From NCBI GenBank assembly GCA_964478455.1, contig CAYZJD010000001.1, positions 1 through 56,180 on the forward strand: DNA of 56,180 nucleotides. Direction: 5' to 3'. Source of the stretch: CAYZJD01 sp964478455. GTDB taxonomy: Bacteria > Acidobacteriota > Terriglobia > Bryobacterales > Bryobacteraceae. Below, piece after piece: positions 1-8,600 of this stretch; position 1 is the stretch's first letter, and every line of letters begins with the position of its first letter. Made by a program: the position numbers and the translations under genes. The notes under the pieces were generated by a model. It saw nothing but the letters and a program-made list of their open reading frames with translations. It was not told where the DNA came from and made no database searches.

Positions 1-2
1 TG

Positions 3-53
3 TACGGCGCCGGAGTGCTTCGGAACAACTTCGGGGTGCAGGTGAACAGCTAG
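3..53 (+). CDS. C-terminal end of an upstream gene, probably phage structural
   Basis: An open frame runs from the window edge to TAG at 51-53 and ends in the residues LRNNFGVQVNS. Only 16 residues are visible, so no family can be assigned. Its position directly before a tail/connector gene series on the same strand suggests a virion protein such as a capsid protein, but this is only context. Confidence 0.35.
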   Translation, partial: YGAGVLRNNFGVQVNS

Positions 54-80
54 CCAGTCTAGCAGGGCGCTGAAAACCAG

Positions 81-166
81 GGTGACAGGCAACGCTGTCC
101 ACGTGCCGGGGACCGGGGGTAGATGGGCGCGCGTCAGCGCGGCTTGGGACAGCGAAGCCTGTCACC
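81..166. repeat. Long-arm inverted repeat, GGTGACAGGC type
   Basis: Bases 81-100 and 147-166 are inverted copies matching at 18 of 20 positions; the two mismatches lie together in the middle of the arm. Each arm also contains its own small GACAG...CTGTC dyad, so it can fold either as one long stem or as two hairpins. It lies in the only sizeable noncoding stretch before the first full gene and resembles the palindromes at 9645-9874 and 52330-52414. Confidence 0.6.
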
Positions 167-209
167 GTTGTACAGGCAGCAGAGGGACGGCAATGGAGCG
201 AGGAAGGGC

Positions 210-542
210 ATGGAGCTGAAAACGTACTACCGGAAGTTGAGAGAGATCGAGTCGACGGTTCCCGACCCGTACGTGGTGGTGGTGAGCAAGGAGACGCCGG
301 ACGGGGGCAGAGCCGGAGTACTGACGGAAACGCCGCGACGAATCGCCGCGAGGATGATCATGGACGGGAGCGCGCGGTTGAGCACGGAGGAGGAGGCGGC
401 GGCATTCCGGGCGGAAGCAGCGGAGGCACAGCGGAAGGCAGCGCGGGAGGCGGCGGCCCACCGGGTACAGGTCGTGGTGGTGTCAGAAACGGAAGCGCGG
501 AAGAGCGGAGCGAACGTTCCGAAGACAGCGAAGCCGGCGTAG
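210..542 (+). CDS. Hypothetical protein in phage structural module (110 aa)
   Basis: A small soluble protein of unknown function. ATG 210 is chosen because a strong AGGAAGGG ribosome binding site lies just before it; an upstream in-frame ATG at 123 lies inside the inverted repeat. The N-terminal half is mixed. Residues about 65-95 are an alanine- and glutamate-rich helix (EEEAAAFRAEAAEAQRKAAR), probably a coiled coil, followed by a short basic tail. It sits between the C-terminus of a presumed capsid gene and the probable connector gene, on the same strand, a position often held by small head-completion or decoration proteins. I do not recognise the family. Confidence 0.6.
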   Translation: MELKTYYRKLREIESTVPDPYVVVVSKETPDGGRAGVLTETPRRIAARMIMDGSARLSTEEEAAAFRAEAAEAQRKAAREAAAHRVQVVVVSETEARKSGANVPKTAKPA

Positions 543-615
543 CGAGGAGCGGTTGTTAACAGAGGCAACGTCTTTAAAGGCGGACACGGCCGAGGGGGCG
601 ATCAAGGGAGTCAAC

Positions 616-1356
616 ATGGCGTTGTTCACGGACGGGAGCATTTCGAACCTGGAAGACTTGCGCGCCTACGAGAGCTCGATCTTCGAGGTGGCCAGTACTG
701 AGCGGATCGACCTATCGAAGAAGCTGGCACTAGCCCAACAGGAACTGGAGACAGAACTCGGAGCGCTTCTGCGCCAGCGGTATGAGCGACAAGGGCTGGG
801 CGACGTGGTTGTAACGCGGCCGCTCCGCCAATGGCACGTATTTCAAACGCTGGCGCTGGCCTACCGCGATGCTTACAACAGCCACTTGAACGATCGCTAC
901 CTGGGGAAATGGAAGGAGTACCTGAAACTCGCCCAATGGGCGTGGGGCAAGCTGCTGGAATCGGGCATCGGGATCGCGCAAAGTCCGATACCAAAGGCAG
1001 CGCTACCGAGGGTGATCGCCGGCGTCGGGAGTCTGGCGGGCGGCACTTACTGGATTCGGGTGGCGTGGACAAGCGCGGCGGGGGAGGAAGGCTGCCCGAG
1101 CGATCCGGCGAACCTGGCGGTACCTGACGGATCGAGTCTGGTGGTAGAGGCAGTGAATCCACCGGGGAACGCGACAGGATGGAACGTGTACGTCGGTCCG
1201 TCGGCGGGCGAAACACGAAGGCAGAACGGCGAGCCGATGGCTCCGGGGGCAAGCTGGCAACTGGCGGACCCGCCGAGCACGGACGGTGATCCAGCGGGCG
1301 AAGGTCAGGCAGCGTCCTACTTTCTAACGCAGCGGCGGGTTCTGCAAAGGGGTTAG
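616..1356 (+). CDS. Phage head-tail connector-like protein with C-terminal beta domain (246 aa)
   Basis: Residues 1 to about 125 are strongly helical, with a stretch of long amphipathic helices (LALAQQELETELGALLRQRY), as in small adaptor or head-completion proteins. Residues about 135-235 form a beta-rich fibronectin-like domain with the pattern GTYWIRVAW...GWNVYVG. A similar domain recurs in the tail tip protein near 8000-8240 (LYYAVSAV...SFHVYRG). ATG 616 is preferred over TTG 553 because AAGGGAG lies directly before it. The gene precedes the probable tail terminator, which fits a connector, but the role is inferred from order and secondary structure only. Confidence 0.5.
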   Translation: MALFTDGSISNLEDLRAYESSIFEVASTERIDLSKKLALAQQELETELGALLRQRYERQGLGDVVVTRPLRQWHVFQTLALAYRDAYNSHLNDRYLGKWKEYLKLAQWAWGKLLESGIGIAQSPIPKAALPRVIAGVGSLAGGTYWIRVAWTSAAGEEGCPSDPANLAVPDGSSLVVEAVNPPGNATGWNVYVGPSAGETRRQNGEPMAPGASWQLADPPSTDGDPAGEGQAASYFLTQRRVLQRG

Positions 1357-1359
1357 AAA

Positions 1360-1857
1360 GTGGCTCAAGCCAGCAGCGCAGCTACAAGACAGATTGCGGA
1401 AATGCTGAAGGGACAAACTGGTTTGACCTTCAGCATCGCGGCAGCGGCGAACCGGGCTGACGTGAAGCTGGAGAGTCTGGAGCCCGAGCAGGTGGTGGTC
1501 CAGAACATCGGCTTCGAAACCGCTGAGCGGAGCGCCGGGGCGAAGTATCCATCGGTTTACGTTTACTGCGAGAAGCTGTCTAACCTTCAGACGGAGAAGT
1601 TCCGAACCTTTTCGGGGAAGGCGAGGATGGTGGTGGATGTTCGGGTGTCGCAAGACCGCCTGGAGGAGATTCAGCGAAGGCTGGAACTGTACGTAGAGGC
1701 GGTGACAGACGTGCTGGACACGCACCGAGGGAATTGGGGTGCGGGAATGTTCTACGGAGGAGGGTATGAAGTAACCTTCAACGGGATCCGGCACGGGGGT
1801 AAGAACTTCGTCCAGACGGCGAAGGTGACCTTTGACGTTGACATCAGCCTCGGTTGA
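1360..1857 (+). CDS. Probable tail terminator/completion protein (165 aa)
   Basis: A GTG-start gene three bases after the previous stop. The protein is an alpha/beta fold of the length expected for tail terminator proteins of the lambda gpU type. It has a central region with the motif YPSVYVYCEKL, a strand-rich core ending RMVVDVRVS, a helix that suits an oligomeric ring protein, and the terminal strands TAKVTFDVDISLG. Placement directly before the tail tube gene is the usual position of a terminator. No catalytic motif is expected or seen. The assignment rests on order and fold pattern, not on a recognised signature. Confidence 0.5.
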   Translation: MAQASSAATRQIAEMLKGQTGLTFSIAAAANRADVKLESLEPEQVVVQNIGFETAERSAGAKYPSVYVYCEKLSNLQTEKFRTFSGKARMVVDVRVSQDRLEEIQRRLELYVEAVTDVLDTHRGNWGAGMFYGGGYEVTFNGIRHGGKNFVQTAKVTFDVDISLG

Positions 1858-1892
1858 GGGGCGAATCCTGAACGAAGCGAGCGAAATGAGAT

Positions 1893-3065
1893 ATGTCCTG
1901 CTACATAGCATCCACCAACAACCGGTTTTATGTGGCGGCTGAATCTGCATACGGCGAGGCGCCGGCGATCAGCAGCGAGAACCGGATCCCCGCGGTGAAA
2001 CTGGCGGTGAGGCAACGCCCCGCCGGCGCACAGCGGCGGGACAAGACGGGCAGCCGCAGCTTCCTCGGGCTTTCTGCGCGCACGCGGCTGGAGACGACGT
2101 TTGAGCTGCGAACTTATCTGATGAACTGGAATGAACCGGCACAGGAACCACGATACGGGCCGCTGATTCAAGCGGCGCTGGGAGGCGCGCCGGTGTTCTT
2201 CAATGGGGGCACAGCGGGGGCGGGGAGCGCCGGCAAGACGTTGCGGTTCTCGGGCGCGCACGGTTTAGCGGAGGGGCAGGCGGTAACGTTCGGAGGCGAG
2301 ATCCGGTTCGTAGCGGCCGTGCCTGACGGGAGCACGGTGGTACTGAACGCGCCGTTCAGCCTGGAACCGGTCGAGGGATCGCCCCTCGGCGCGACCGTTA
2401 CGTACGCACCGAGCTACGCGTTGAAGAGCGTCAGCATCTGGGATTACTGGGGCCCACCGGAGGCGGTGAACCGGATTGTCTGCGGGGCCGGTGTGAACCA
2501 GATGCGGGTGGCGCTGAACGGGGATTTTCACGAATTTGTGTTCAGCGGCGGAGCGAAGGACGTGCTCGACAGCAGCAGTTTCGAGGCAGGGCAGGCCGGA
2601 CTGGGCAGCTTCCCGGCCGAGCCAGCGCTGGACGGCTTCGACCACACCATCGTGCCAGGCCACTTGGGGCAAGCATGGATCGGAACAGGACCGGAGCGGT
2701 TTTTCACGATCACCGCAGCAGAGGTCCTAATTGACAACGATCTGGACTTGCGTGCACGCGAGTTCGGATCACAATGGCCGCGCTGCCTGTCGGCCGGCCT
2801 TCGTTCGGTGACGCTGGACGTCGATGTGTACGAGACCGACGACTCGGCGACGGTGGGGCTGTACCAGGCGGCAAGGCAGCGCTCGCCCGTCGAAGTGATG
2901 TTCCAGCTCGGACAGGAAGCGGGGCAGCTTTGCGGTGTGTACATGAAGAGCGTGATCCCTGAAGTGCCGGAATTCGACGATGGCGAGAACCGGTTGCAGT
3001 GGCGATTCACAAGCTGCCGGGCACAAGGGACAGCGGACGACGAAATCACGGTGGCGTTCGGATAA
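1893..3065 (+). CDS. Major tail tube-like protein (390 aa)
   Basis: A long beta-rich protein. The N-terminus has the pattern typical of tube proteins (NNRFYVAAESAYGEAPAI), followed by a segment on an N-terminal arm and a loop (ELRTYLMNW). Residues about 100-150 look like an inserted small beta domain (LRFSGAHGLAEGQAVTFGG), and the second half holds a conserved tube-like strand and loop region ending DDEITVAFG. It is longer than simple tube proteins (150-250 aa), consistent with the added domain. It directly precedes the tail assembly chaperone, the canonical order in siphophages. ATG 1893 is the first plausible start. Confidence 0.6.
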   Translation: MSCYIASTNNRFYVAAESAYGEAPAISSENRIPAVKLAVRQRPAGAQRRDKTGSRSFLGLSARTRLETTFELRTYLMNWNEPAQEPRYGPLIQAALGGAPVFFNGGTAGAGSAGKTLRFSGAHGLAEGQAVTFGGEIRFVAAVPDGSTVVLNAPFSLEPVEGSPLGATVTYAPSYALKSVSIWDYWGPPEAVNRIVCGAGVNQMRVALNGDFHEFVFSGGAKDVLDSSSFEAGQAGLGSFPAEPALDGFDHTIVPGHLGQAWIGTGPERFFTITAAEVLIDNDLDLRAREFGSQWPRCLSAGLRSVTLDVDVYETDDSATVGLYQAARQRSPVEVMFQLGQEAGQLCGVYMKSVIPEVPEFDDGENRLQWRFTSCRAQGTADDEITVAFG

Positions 3066-3069
3066 GAGC

Positions 3070-3435
3070 ATGGATTACGAAAGCACGGTTGTGCGCGACT
3101 CCACTTGCCGGCCGGGGGTGAGGTTACACGTCCGGAGGATGTCCTTCGGCCGGAGGGTAGAACTAATCCGGCGAATCCGCGAACAGGCGCAGAAAATCGA
3201 GTATCTGGAGGCGGGCAACAACGCCAAAGAGAGTATGGAAGCGGCGTTGCTCGCATCAGAGGTCGAGCGGCTGTACCTGCTGTGGGGCCTGGTGAAAGTA
3301 GAAGGGCTGAACATCGACGGGGAACCGGCCACGGTGGAACTGCTGGCGGAGTCGGGGCCTGACGATCTGTGCAGGGAGGCGGTCGAGGCCATCAAGAGGG
3401 AGTGCGGCCTGACAGAGGAAGAACGAAAAAACTGA
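3070..3435 (+). CDS. Tail assembly chaperone, short form (gpG-like, 121 aa)
   Basis: A mostly helical protein starting at ATG 3070, four bases after the tail tube stop. It ends in EEERKN at TGA 3433-3435. The last two sense codons with the preceding base form A AAA AAC (3426-3432), a canonical -1 slippery heptamer in the zero frame. A second open frame continues in -1 through 3761 and overlaps the tape measure start. In lambda-type phages the gene between tube and tape measure encodes a G protein and, by -1 frameshift, a GT fusion that chaperones tape measure during tail assembly. Position, overlap and slippery site all match that arrangement, although I cannot show sequence similarity to lambda G. 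Confidence 0.75.
   Translation: MDYESTVVRDSTCRPGVRLHVRRMSFGRRVELIRRIREQAQKIEYLEAGNNAKESMEAALLASEVERLYLLWGLVKVEGLNIDGEPATVELLAESGPDDLCREAVEAIKRECGLTEEERKN
3426..3432 (+). promoter_or_regulatory. Programmed -1 ribosomal frameshift site (A AAA AAC)
   Basis: In the frame of the gene starting at 3070, the codons here read xxA AAA AAC TGA. Slippage by one base re-pairs both tRNAs with AAA and reads on with CTG ATC GTC, entering the -1 frame that stays open to 3761. The heptamer sits right at the zero-frame stop, where pausing would favour slippage. Confidence 0.8.
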
Positions 3436-3761
3436 TCGTCGCCTTCCATTTCCAGCGACTGGACCAGGCCCGGTGGAAGTGCGATACCTGCCGGGCGATG
3501 GGCCTGGAGAAGAAGCGGCGGTGCGGACACCTCAGGTTGGAGGATGAACCGGTGCGGGTGGTGTGGATACGAAAACGCGCGTCGACGACGCGATGTCCAC
3601 GGACCGAGATCACACCGGAGAGCCAGGCGTGGCTGGAAGAGTACTTCGCCTGGAAGCTGCTGGGGGGAGCGAAGTGGGACGAGATGAGCGCCAGACAGGT
3701 GGATGCGTTCTGCACGCTGGAGAACGAACTGAGAATGGAGGCGCGGGATGGCGAGGACTGA
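3432..3761 (+). CDS. Tail assembly chaperone T-domain, made by -1 frameshift (109 aa extension)
   Basis: This frame has no convincing start of its own: the only upstream start in frame (3369) lies deep within the G-like gene and lacks a good ribosome site. Read through the slippery heptamer it gives a fusion of about 230 residues. The extension carries a zinc-ribbon-like cluster (KCDTC, then about ten residues later RCGH) and a helical C-terminal half (TPESQAWLEEYFAWKLL). It ends 14 bases inside the tape measure gene. In lambda the T part contacts the tube protein and the G part contacts tape measure; the same division is inferred here. Confidence 0.7.
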   Translation: MIVAFHFQRLDQARWKCDTCRAMGLEKKRRCGHLRLEDEPVRVVWIRKRASTTRCPRTEITPESQAWLEEYFAWKLLGGAKWDEMSARQVDAFCTLENELRMEARDGED

Positions 3762-4389
3762 ATTGAGCGGGCTGAGCCGCGAAGCATGGGGCGCGGCGGG
3801 GATGACGAGCCAGACCGGCGAAGGACTGTTGCGCGGGCTCTCCATAGCGATGGGGCAGGGTTTGCGTGACGGCATGGAGAGGCTGGCGCGGCAATTGGAG
3901 CAACTGCGGCGGGCCGGCGAAGCTCAGGTTGAGGCAATCGGGGAGAACACGCAGGCGTTGCGGGTGGCGGCAGCACAAGGGAGTGGCGGCGGCTGGGCGA
4001 CGGCGGGAGAAGTGGCGCGAGGGGCGCTACGTCTTGTCGGGGGCGGCTGGAGCCTGTCGCCGCTGCTCTCGGGCTTATTCAGTCTTTTCGGCCGGAAGAA
4101 GAGTGAGCAGCCACCGCCCGTGGTTACGTATGAGCGGCCTCCGGCGCTCCATTTCGAAGGGACCGCGCCGAAGGTCGCCGGCGGGGCATTCTGGCCAATC
4201 GACTACGGCGCGGGAGGCCTGCCCCGAGCGATCCCAGTGCTGAGACAGAGCGCGCCAGCGCAAGTGACGGTGAACGTGAATGCAATGGACAGCCGCTCGT
4301 TTCTGGAAAGGAGCGACGAGATCGCACGCGCGGTGAGGGAGGCGATGCTGAACGCCCACGCGTTGAACGACGTAGTGAACGAGTTGTAG
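3748..4389 (+). CDS. Short tape measure-like protein (213 aa)
   Basis: Starts at ATG 3748, overlapping the chaperone extension. The N-terminal 90 residues are a long helix with coiled-coil spacing (RLARQLEQLRRAGEAQVEAI). A glycine-rich and hydrophobic patch follows (SPLLSGLFSLFG), then a proline-rich linker and a conserved-looking end (VTVNVNAMDSRSFLERSDEI) leading into a terminal helix. Position between chaperone and distal tail genes marks it as tape measure. Most phages have 600-2000 residues here; at about 1.5 angstrom per residue this one would set a tail of only some 30 nm. The Rhodobacter gene transfer agent has a similarly short tape measure (about 220 residues, from memory). Confidence 0.65.
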   Translation: MARTELSGLSREAWGAAGMTSQTGEGLLRGLSIAMGQGLRDGMERLARQLEQLRRAGEAQVEAIGENTQALRVAAAQGSGGGWATAGEVARGALRLVGGGWSLSPLLSGLFSLFGRKKSEQPPPVVTYERPPALHFEGTAPKVAGGAFWPIDYGAGGLPRAIPVLRQSAPAQVTVNVNAMDSRSFLERSDEIARAVREAMLNAHALNDVVNEL

Positions 4390-4440
4390 GAGACTCTGGA
4401 CAAGACAGGAGTCTTATCCCACGCCAGAAGGTAAGAGGTG

Positions 4441-4800
4441 ATGAGCGATCTTCCCTTGCTTAAGACCGGAGCGGCGGCGCAGTATCCGCTGTCGCGGAGC
4501 TTACAGTGTTCGACGCAACTGCTGCGGTTTGTGGACGGGACCGAGCAACGGTTTCGCGACTTTCCGACGCCGCTCCGACGCTGGACGATGGGGCTGGCGA
4601 TGCTCGACGAAGAAGAGATGGGGAGGCTGGAGGATTTCGTTCTGACGGAACAAGGAGCGAGCGGCGCCTTCAGCTACACCGATCCAGAAGACGGGGCGGC
4701 GTACGCGGACAGCAGCCTGGACGGCGAGTCGATAGAACTGGAGTACGACGAGCCGGGGCGGGTTGGGACGACGATCGTAATCCGGGAGAACAGGAGCTGA
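4441..4800 (+). CDS. Distal tail-like protein, paralogue A (119 aa)
   Basis: A compact beta-rich protein. ATG 4441 is taken as start, with GTG 4438 as an alternative. Its pattern L.TGA.AQYPL near the N-terminus, a central LAMLDEEEMGRLEDFVL helix and GAFSYTDPEDG strand recur in the next gene in the same order (ESGAMAQYPL, LTGLTSLERDNLETLF, GSFTFLDPADN). The two are therefore tandem duplicates. In siphophages the position after tape measure belongs to the distal tail (Dit) protein that joins tube and tip, and this domain is a reasonable candidate for that fold. The stop is followed by the next GTG after one base, so the two are translationally linked. Confidence 0.55.
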   Translation: MSDLPLLKTGAAAQYPLSRSLQCSTQLLRFVDGTEQRFRDFPTPLRRWTMGLAMLDEEEMGRLEDFVLTEQGASGAFSYTDPEDGAAYADSSLDGESIELEYDEPGRVGTTIVIRENRS

Positions 4801-4801
4801 A

Positions 4802-5596
4802 GTGAAGTACTTTCCGCAACTGGAATCCGGAGCGATGGCCCAGTATCCGCTCCGGAAAATCCGGCGGCAACGGTGCGTTGTGAACAGTCATCTGGATGGC
4901 AGGCGGCGGAAGCTTCTGGACGCACCGGAGGCGCAGGTGGAATGGCGACTCGCGCTCACGGGGCTCACGTCATTAGAGCGGGACAATCTCGAAACGCTGT
5001 TTCAAGAAGTGGAAGGGCGTCTTGGCAGCTTCACGTTCCTCGATCCGGCGGACAATCTGCTGCTTTGGAGCGAGGACTTGACGAACGCTGCCTGGGTGGA
5101 GGGGCCGCTGATCGAGTTGACCGGTCCCATTGCGGACCCAGCGGGCACGAATCGGGCCACGCGCATTGCGAACACTGGGGCGGCGGCACAAACGGTGGAA
5201 CAGGCGGTAGCCGGACCCGGGTGGCACCACTACTGCTTCAGCCTGTACGTGCGCTCGGTGCAGGAAGGGAGCGTGACGCTGTTTCGGGCCGCCGGGCCGG
5301 CGAGCGATAGCAGAAGCTACCGCGTGGGCGCAAGCTGGACGCGGCTAACTCACTCCGGCCGATTTGAGACAAGCGCGGAAGGCGTGCGATTCGGGATCAG
5401 CCTGCCGGTGGGGAGGACGGTCGACGTGTACGGGGTGCAGGTGGAGAGCCAGCCGGCGCCTTCCCCGTACCGGCGAACGACGTCTCGGTGCGGGGTCTAC
5501 CCTGAAGCTCGATTTGCGGATGACATCCTCACGGTGACGGCGCATGGACCGGAGAGCTACGGCTGCTTGGTGAGGATTGTAGCGAGGGTGAGCTAG
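4802..5596 (+). CDS. Distal tail-like protein, paralogue B, with inserted beta-sandwich (264 aa)
   Basis: Residues 1 to about 82 repeat paralogue A. The next 130 residues (from WSEDLTNAAWVEG to SPYRRTTSR) form a beta-sandwich typical of carbohydrate-binding modules seen in phage and prophage structural proteins, with the WxxxLxNAxW opening. After it the paralogue A pattern resumes and ends the protein (ARFADDILTVTAHG...CLVRIVARVS, compared with SLDGESIELEYDE...TTIVIREN). The binding domain thus appears inserted into a loop of the duplicated core rather than appended. Such inserts usually project from the tail end and bind cell-surface glycans. GTG 4802 start. Confidence 0.55.
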   Translation: MKYFPQLESGAMAQYPLRKIRRQRCVVNSHLDGRRRKLLDAPEAQVEWRLALTGLTSLERDNLETLFQEVEGRLGSFTFLDPADNLLLWSEDLTNAAWVEGPLIELTGPIADPAGTNRATRIANTGAAAQTVEQAVAGPGWHHYCFSLYVRSVQEGSVTLFRAAGPASDSRSYRVGASWTRLTHSGRFETSAEGVRFGISLPVGRTVDVYGVQVESQPAPSPYRRTTSRCGVYPEARFADDILTVTAHGPESYGCLVRIVARVS

Positions 5597-5691
5597 CGGG
5601 CAGTCTTGGAGGATTAGGACGGGCGGCTCAGTCCACGCGTGAAACTGCGACTTGGGACAAAGCAGCTTGGCCCCGGCAGCCCGGGAGGAAC

Positions 5692-8600
5692 ATGTCCAAC
5701 ATCTCCGAACTGAAAGAGCGGGGTGTCACGGAGACGCCGCTGTTTCTGATCGACTGCGAACTGGCTTCAGGCGCCGTGGAGCGCTGGAGCACGCACCGCG
5801 TGGTGGTCGATGGGAACACATATGAAGCCCGAGTGCTGGGACACAACCTGTTCGAGATCCGGTCGGACTCAGAAGACGGGGTTGATAGTGTCTCACGAGT
5901 GACGCTCACGTTAGGGAACGCGGATTCTTACGGTTCGCAGATTGAGCGGACGGTGGGTTGGAAAGGGGCGAAGGTCACCATCCGTTTTTTGTTCTTCGAT
6001 CTCCGCAACGGAGCGGCCGCGTCAGAGAGCCTGGTGGTGTTCCGGGGCTTTGCGAACCCGGCCGAGGAGATCACAGAAGACACCATCCGGCTGAATTTGA
6101 CCAACCGGCTGAACCTGCAAAGGATGTTGCTGCCGGAAGTGCGAATACAGCGGCGCTGCCCGTGGAAATTCCCGGCGAACGCCGCGCAACGCACAGAGGC
6201 GGCGAACGGCGGAACCAGAGGGAAGTTCTGCGCCTTCTACCGTTGCGGATACTCGGCAGACGTCACGGGCGGAGCGGGGAACCTGGACGGCACAACTCCA
6301 TTCACGAGTTGCGACTACACGCGGGCCCAATGCGAGCAGCGGGGCATGTTCCGGCAGGATTCGAGAGGCAACGCAACGCGCCACTTCGGCGGGATCGAAT
6401 TCGTGCCGTCGACGACGATGGTGCGGAGCTATGGTGAGCGCGGTTATCACCTTTCGCCGCTGCTGGAAAACGAAGGCAGGTACAACGACTTCGTTCCACT
6501 GGTCTACGGAACAGGCTGGTATGCGCCGCCAGTGGTATTTGCGAGGAACGACGGGAACCTGACACGGCTGGAGGTTCTCCTGGGGATGGGGGAGATCCAA
6601 GGTGTGCTGAAAGTCGTGGTGAACGACGTCGAGATTCCGCCGGGGCGAAGCGGGGCCAACATGAGCGCAACCGGTTGGTACGACGTGATCAGCCCGGGCG
6701 GCCGGATGGGGGAGTTCAACGGGGATTTCACCGATGCGAATGGGACGCCGCTGGGGGATCCTTACGGGAGCATGGCTTACATGTCGCTGGTCGTGCCGAA
6801 CCAGATCAGCGACGGCCGGACGCTGCCGAGGATCGAAGTCCTGGCACAAGGGCTGAAGCTTGCCCGATACAGCCTCGGAGGCGAGTACCTAGGAGAGGAG
6901 TTCGATAACAACCCGGCTTGGGTGATTCTGGACATACTGCTGCGCAGCGGTTGGACGGCCGAGGAAGTCGACCTTAGCAGTTTCGCGAAGGCAGCAGCGT
7001 ACTGCGCCGAACTGATCCCGGCAACGGATCTGCACGGGAACCCGATCACGATACCGCGCTTCCAATGCAATCTCGTTCTAAGGAAGCGGCGGAGCGTCGC
7101 GGAATTGATCCGGGGAATCCGGAATGGGTCCAGACTGTACCTGAGTCAAAGCGGCGAGGGCAAACTGCAACTGCGGACTGAGAACACCTTGGCCGGGCAG
7201 CATCCGGAGAAGCCTGCCGGCAGCAACAGCCGGGAGCCGTTGAATGACGGATGGCCTGCCTACGAGTTCGGCGACGGCTCGTTCGGATTCTCAGGCATCC
7301 TACGAAGGGGAAACGGCGAGCCTGCAATCCGTCTGTGGTCGCGGAGCACGGCCGACAGTCCCAACCGTTACAGCGTCGAGTTTCAGGACGCGTTCAACGA
7401 ATACCAGCAGGACAGCCTCTCGCTGGTGGACGTGGACGACGTGCTGCTCACCGGGCAGGAGATCAGCGCATCGCTCAATGCGCTGGGGATCGCCAACAGT
7501 CATCAAGCGGCAAGGATCGCGCAATTGCAACTCGACAAGTCGATCCGCGGGGGGACCTGTGTCGAGTTCGAGACGAGCGTGCGAGGGGTAGGGCTCCAGC
7601 CGGGCGACCTGATTACAGTGACGTACCTGAAGGAAGGGCTGCAAAGGCAGCCGTTCCGAATCAAAAGCATCGCTCCGGGGCTGAACTACCGGAGCGCGCG
7701 CATCACGGCGCAGATCCACAGCGACGGCTGGTACAGCGACACGGTGGTCAGCTACGGCGGGACCGGCGGAGGGCGGCAACCGGGGTTCGAGATCGGCGTG
7801 CCGCGGCCGCTGATCGGCGACGTTCTCGACGAGTACGGCGAGCCGCAGTTCGGGATTGAGGAACGGATCGATGAGCAGGCCGACGGAAAAGTGTCGGTGC
7901 AGCTTTCGGCCGGGTTCATCGTTCCAGGGCGGCCGAAGTCGACGGGATTGGGAATTCCCAGGATCGGGCTGTCGCCGGAGATCGTGCAGCGCGGAGGAAC
8001 GCTGGCGGGAGATCAGACACTGTACTACGCGGTGAGCGCAGTGAGCGCTGATGGCGCGGAAAGCCGGCTTTCGTTTCTCGTGCGAGCGACGATTCCGGCG
8101 GGGGCGAGCACCAACGGCGTGCGGCTCACGGACCTGAGTTTCAGCTCGGGGACGGCCAGTTTCCACGTCTACCGCGGCGCTGATCCGGCCCGCTTGTTTC
8201 GCATCGCCTCCTCGCAGGCGGTGGCAGAGGAATTCGTGGACACAGGGCTGCCCAAGCAGCTCCAAGCGCCGCCGGACGAAAACTTCGATCATGCGAACTT
8301 CTACTGGCGGATGGAGCTCCAGCCGGAGTCTGCGACGAGCATTTACAGCACCACGACGATCGGCGATGTTGCTCTACAGATGCCGGCGAACGCGTATCGT
8401 GGGGCGACCGTGCGCGTTGTGCGGGGCAAGGGAGCTGGACAAGAGCGAGTTGTCCTCAGCAACAGCGCCACGACACTGACGGTGGAACCGGCCTGGGACG
8501 AGGAGCCGGACACGACGAGCGGGTTCGCAGTGGCCGAATCGTCCTGGCACTTCGCGGCCATGAGCCGCACAAGCCCGGTGGAGTTCGAGGTCCCGAACCG

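Noticed and set aside
4390..4437. Hairpin AGACTC...GAGTCT between tape measure and distal tail genes as a terminator
   Set aside because: The stem is short, has no U tract, and it would cut a tail operon in the middle; it may be only a degraded repeat.
5628..5680. Fourth member of the palindrome family before the tail tip gene
   Set aside because: It contains a GAAACTGCGACTTGGGAC stretch similar to the repeat centre, but the arms do not pair well, so it is at most a decayed copy.
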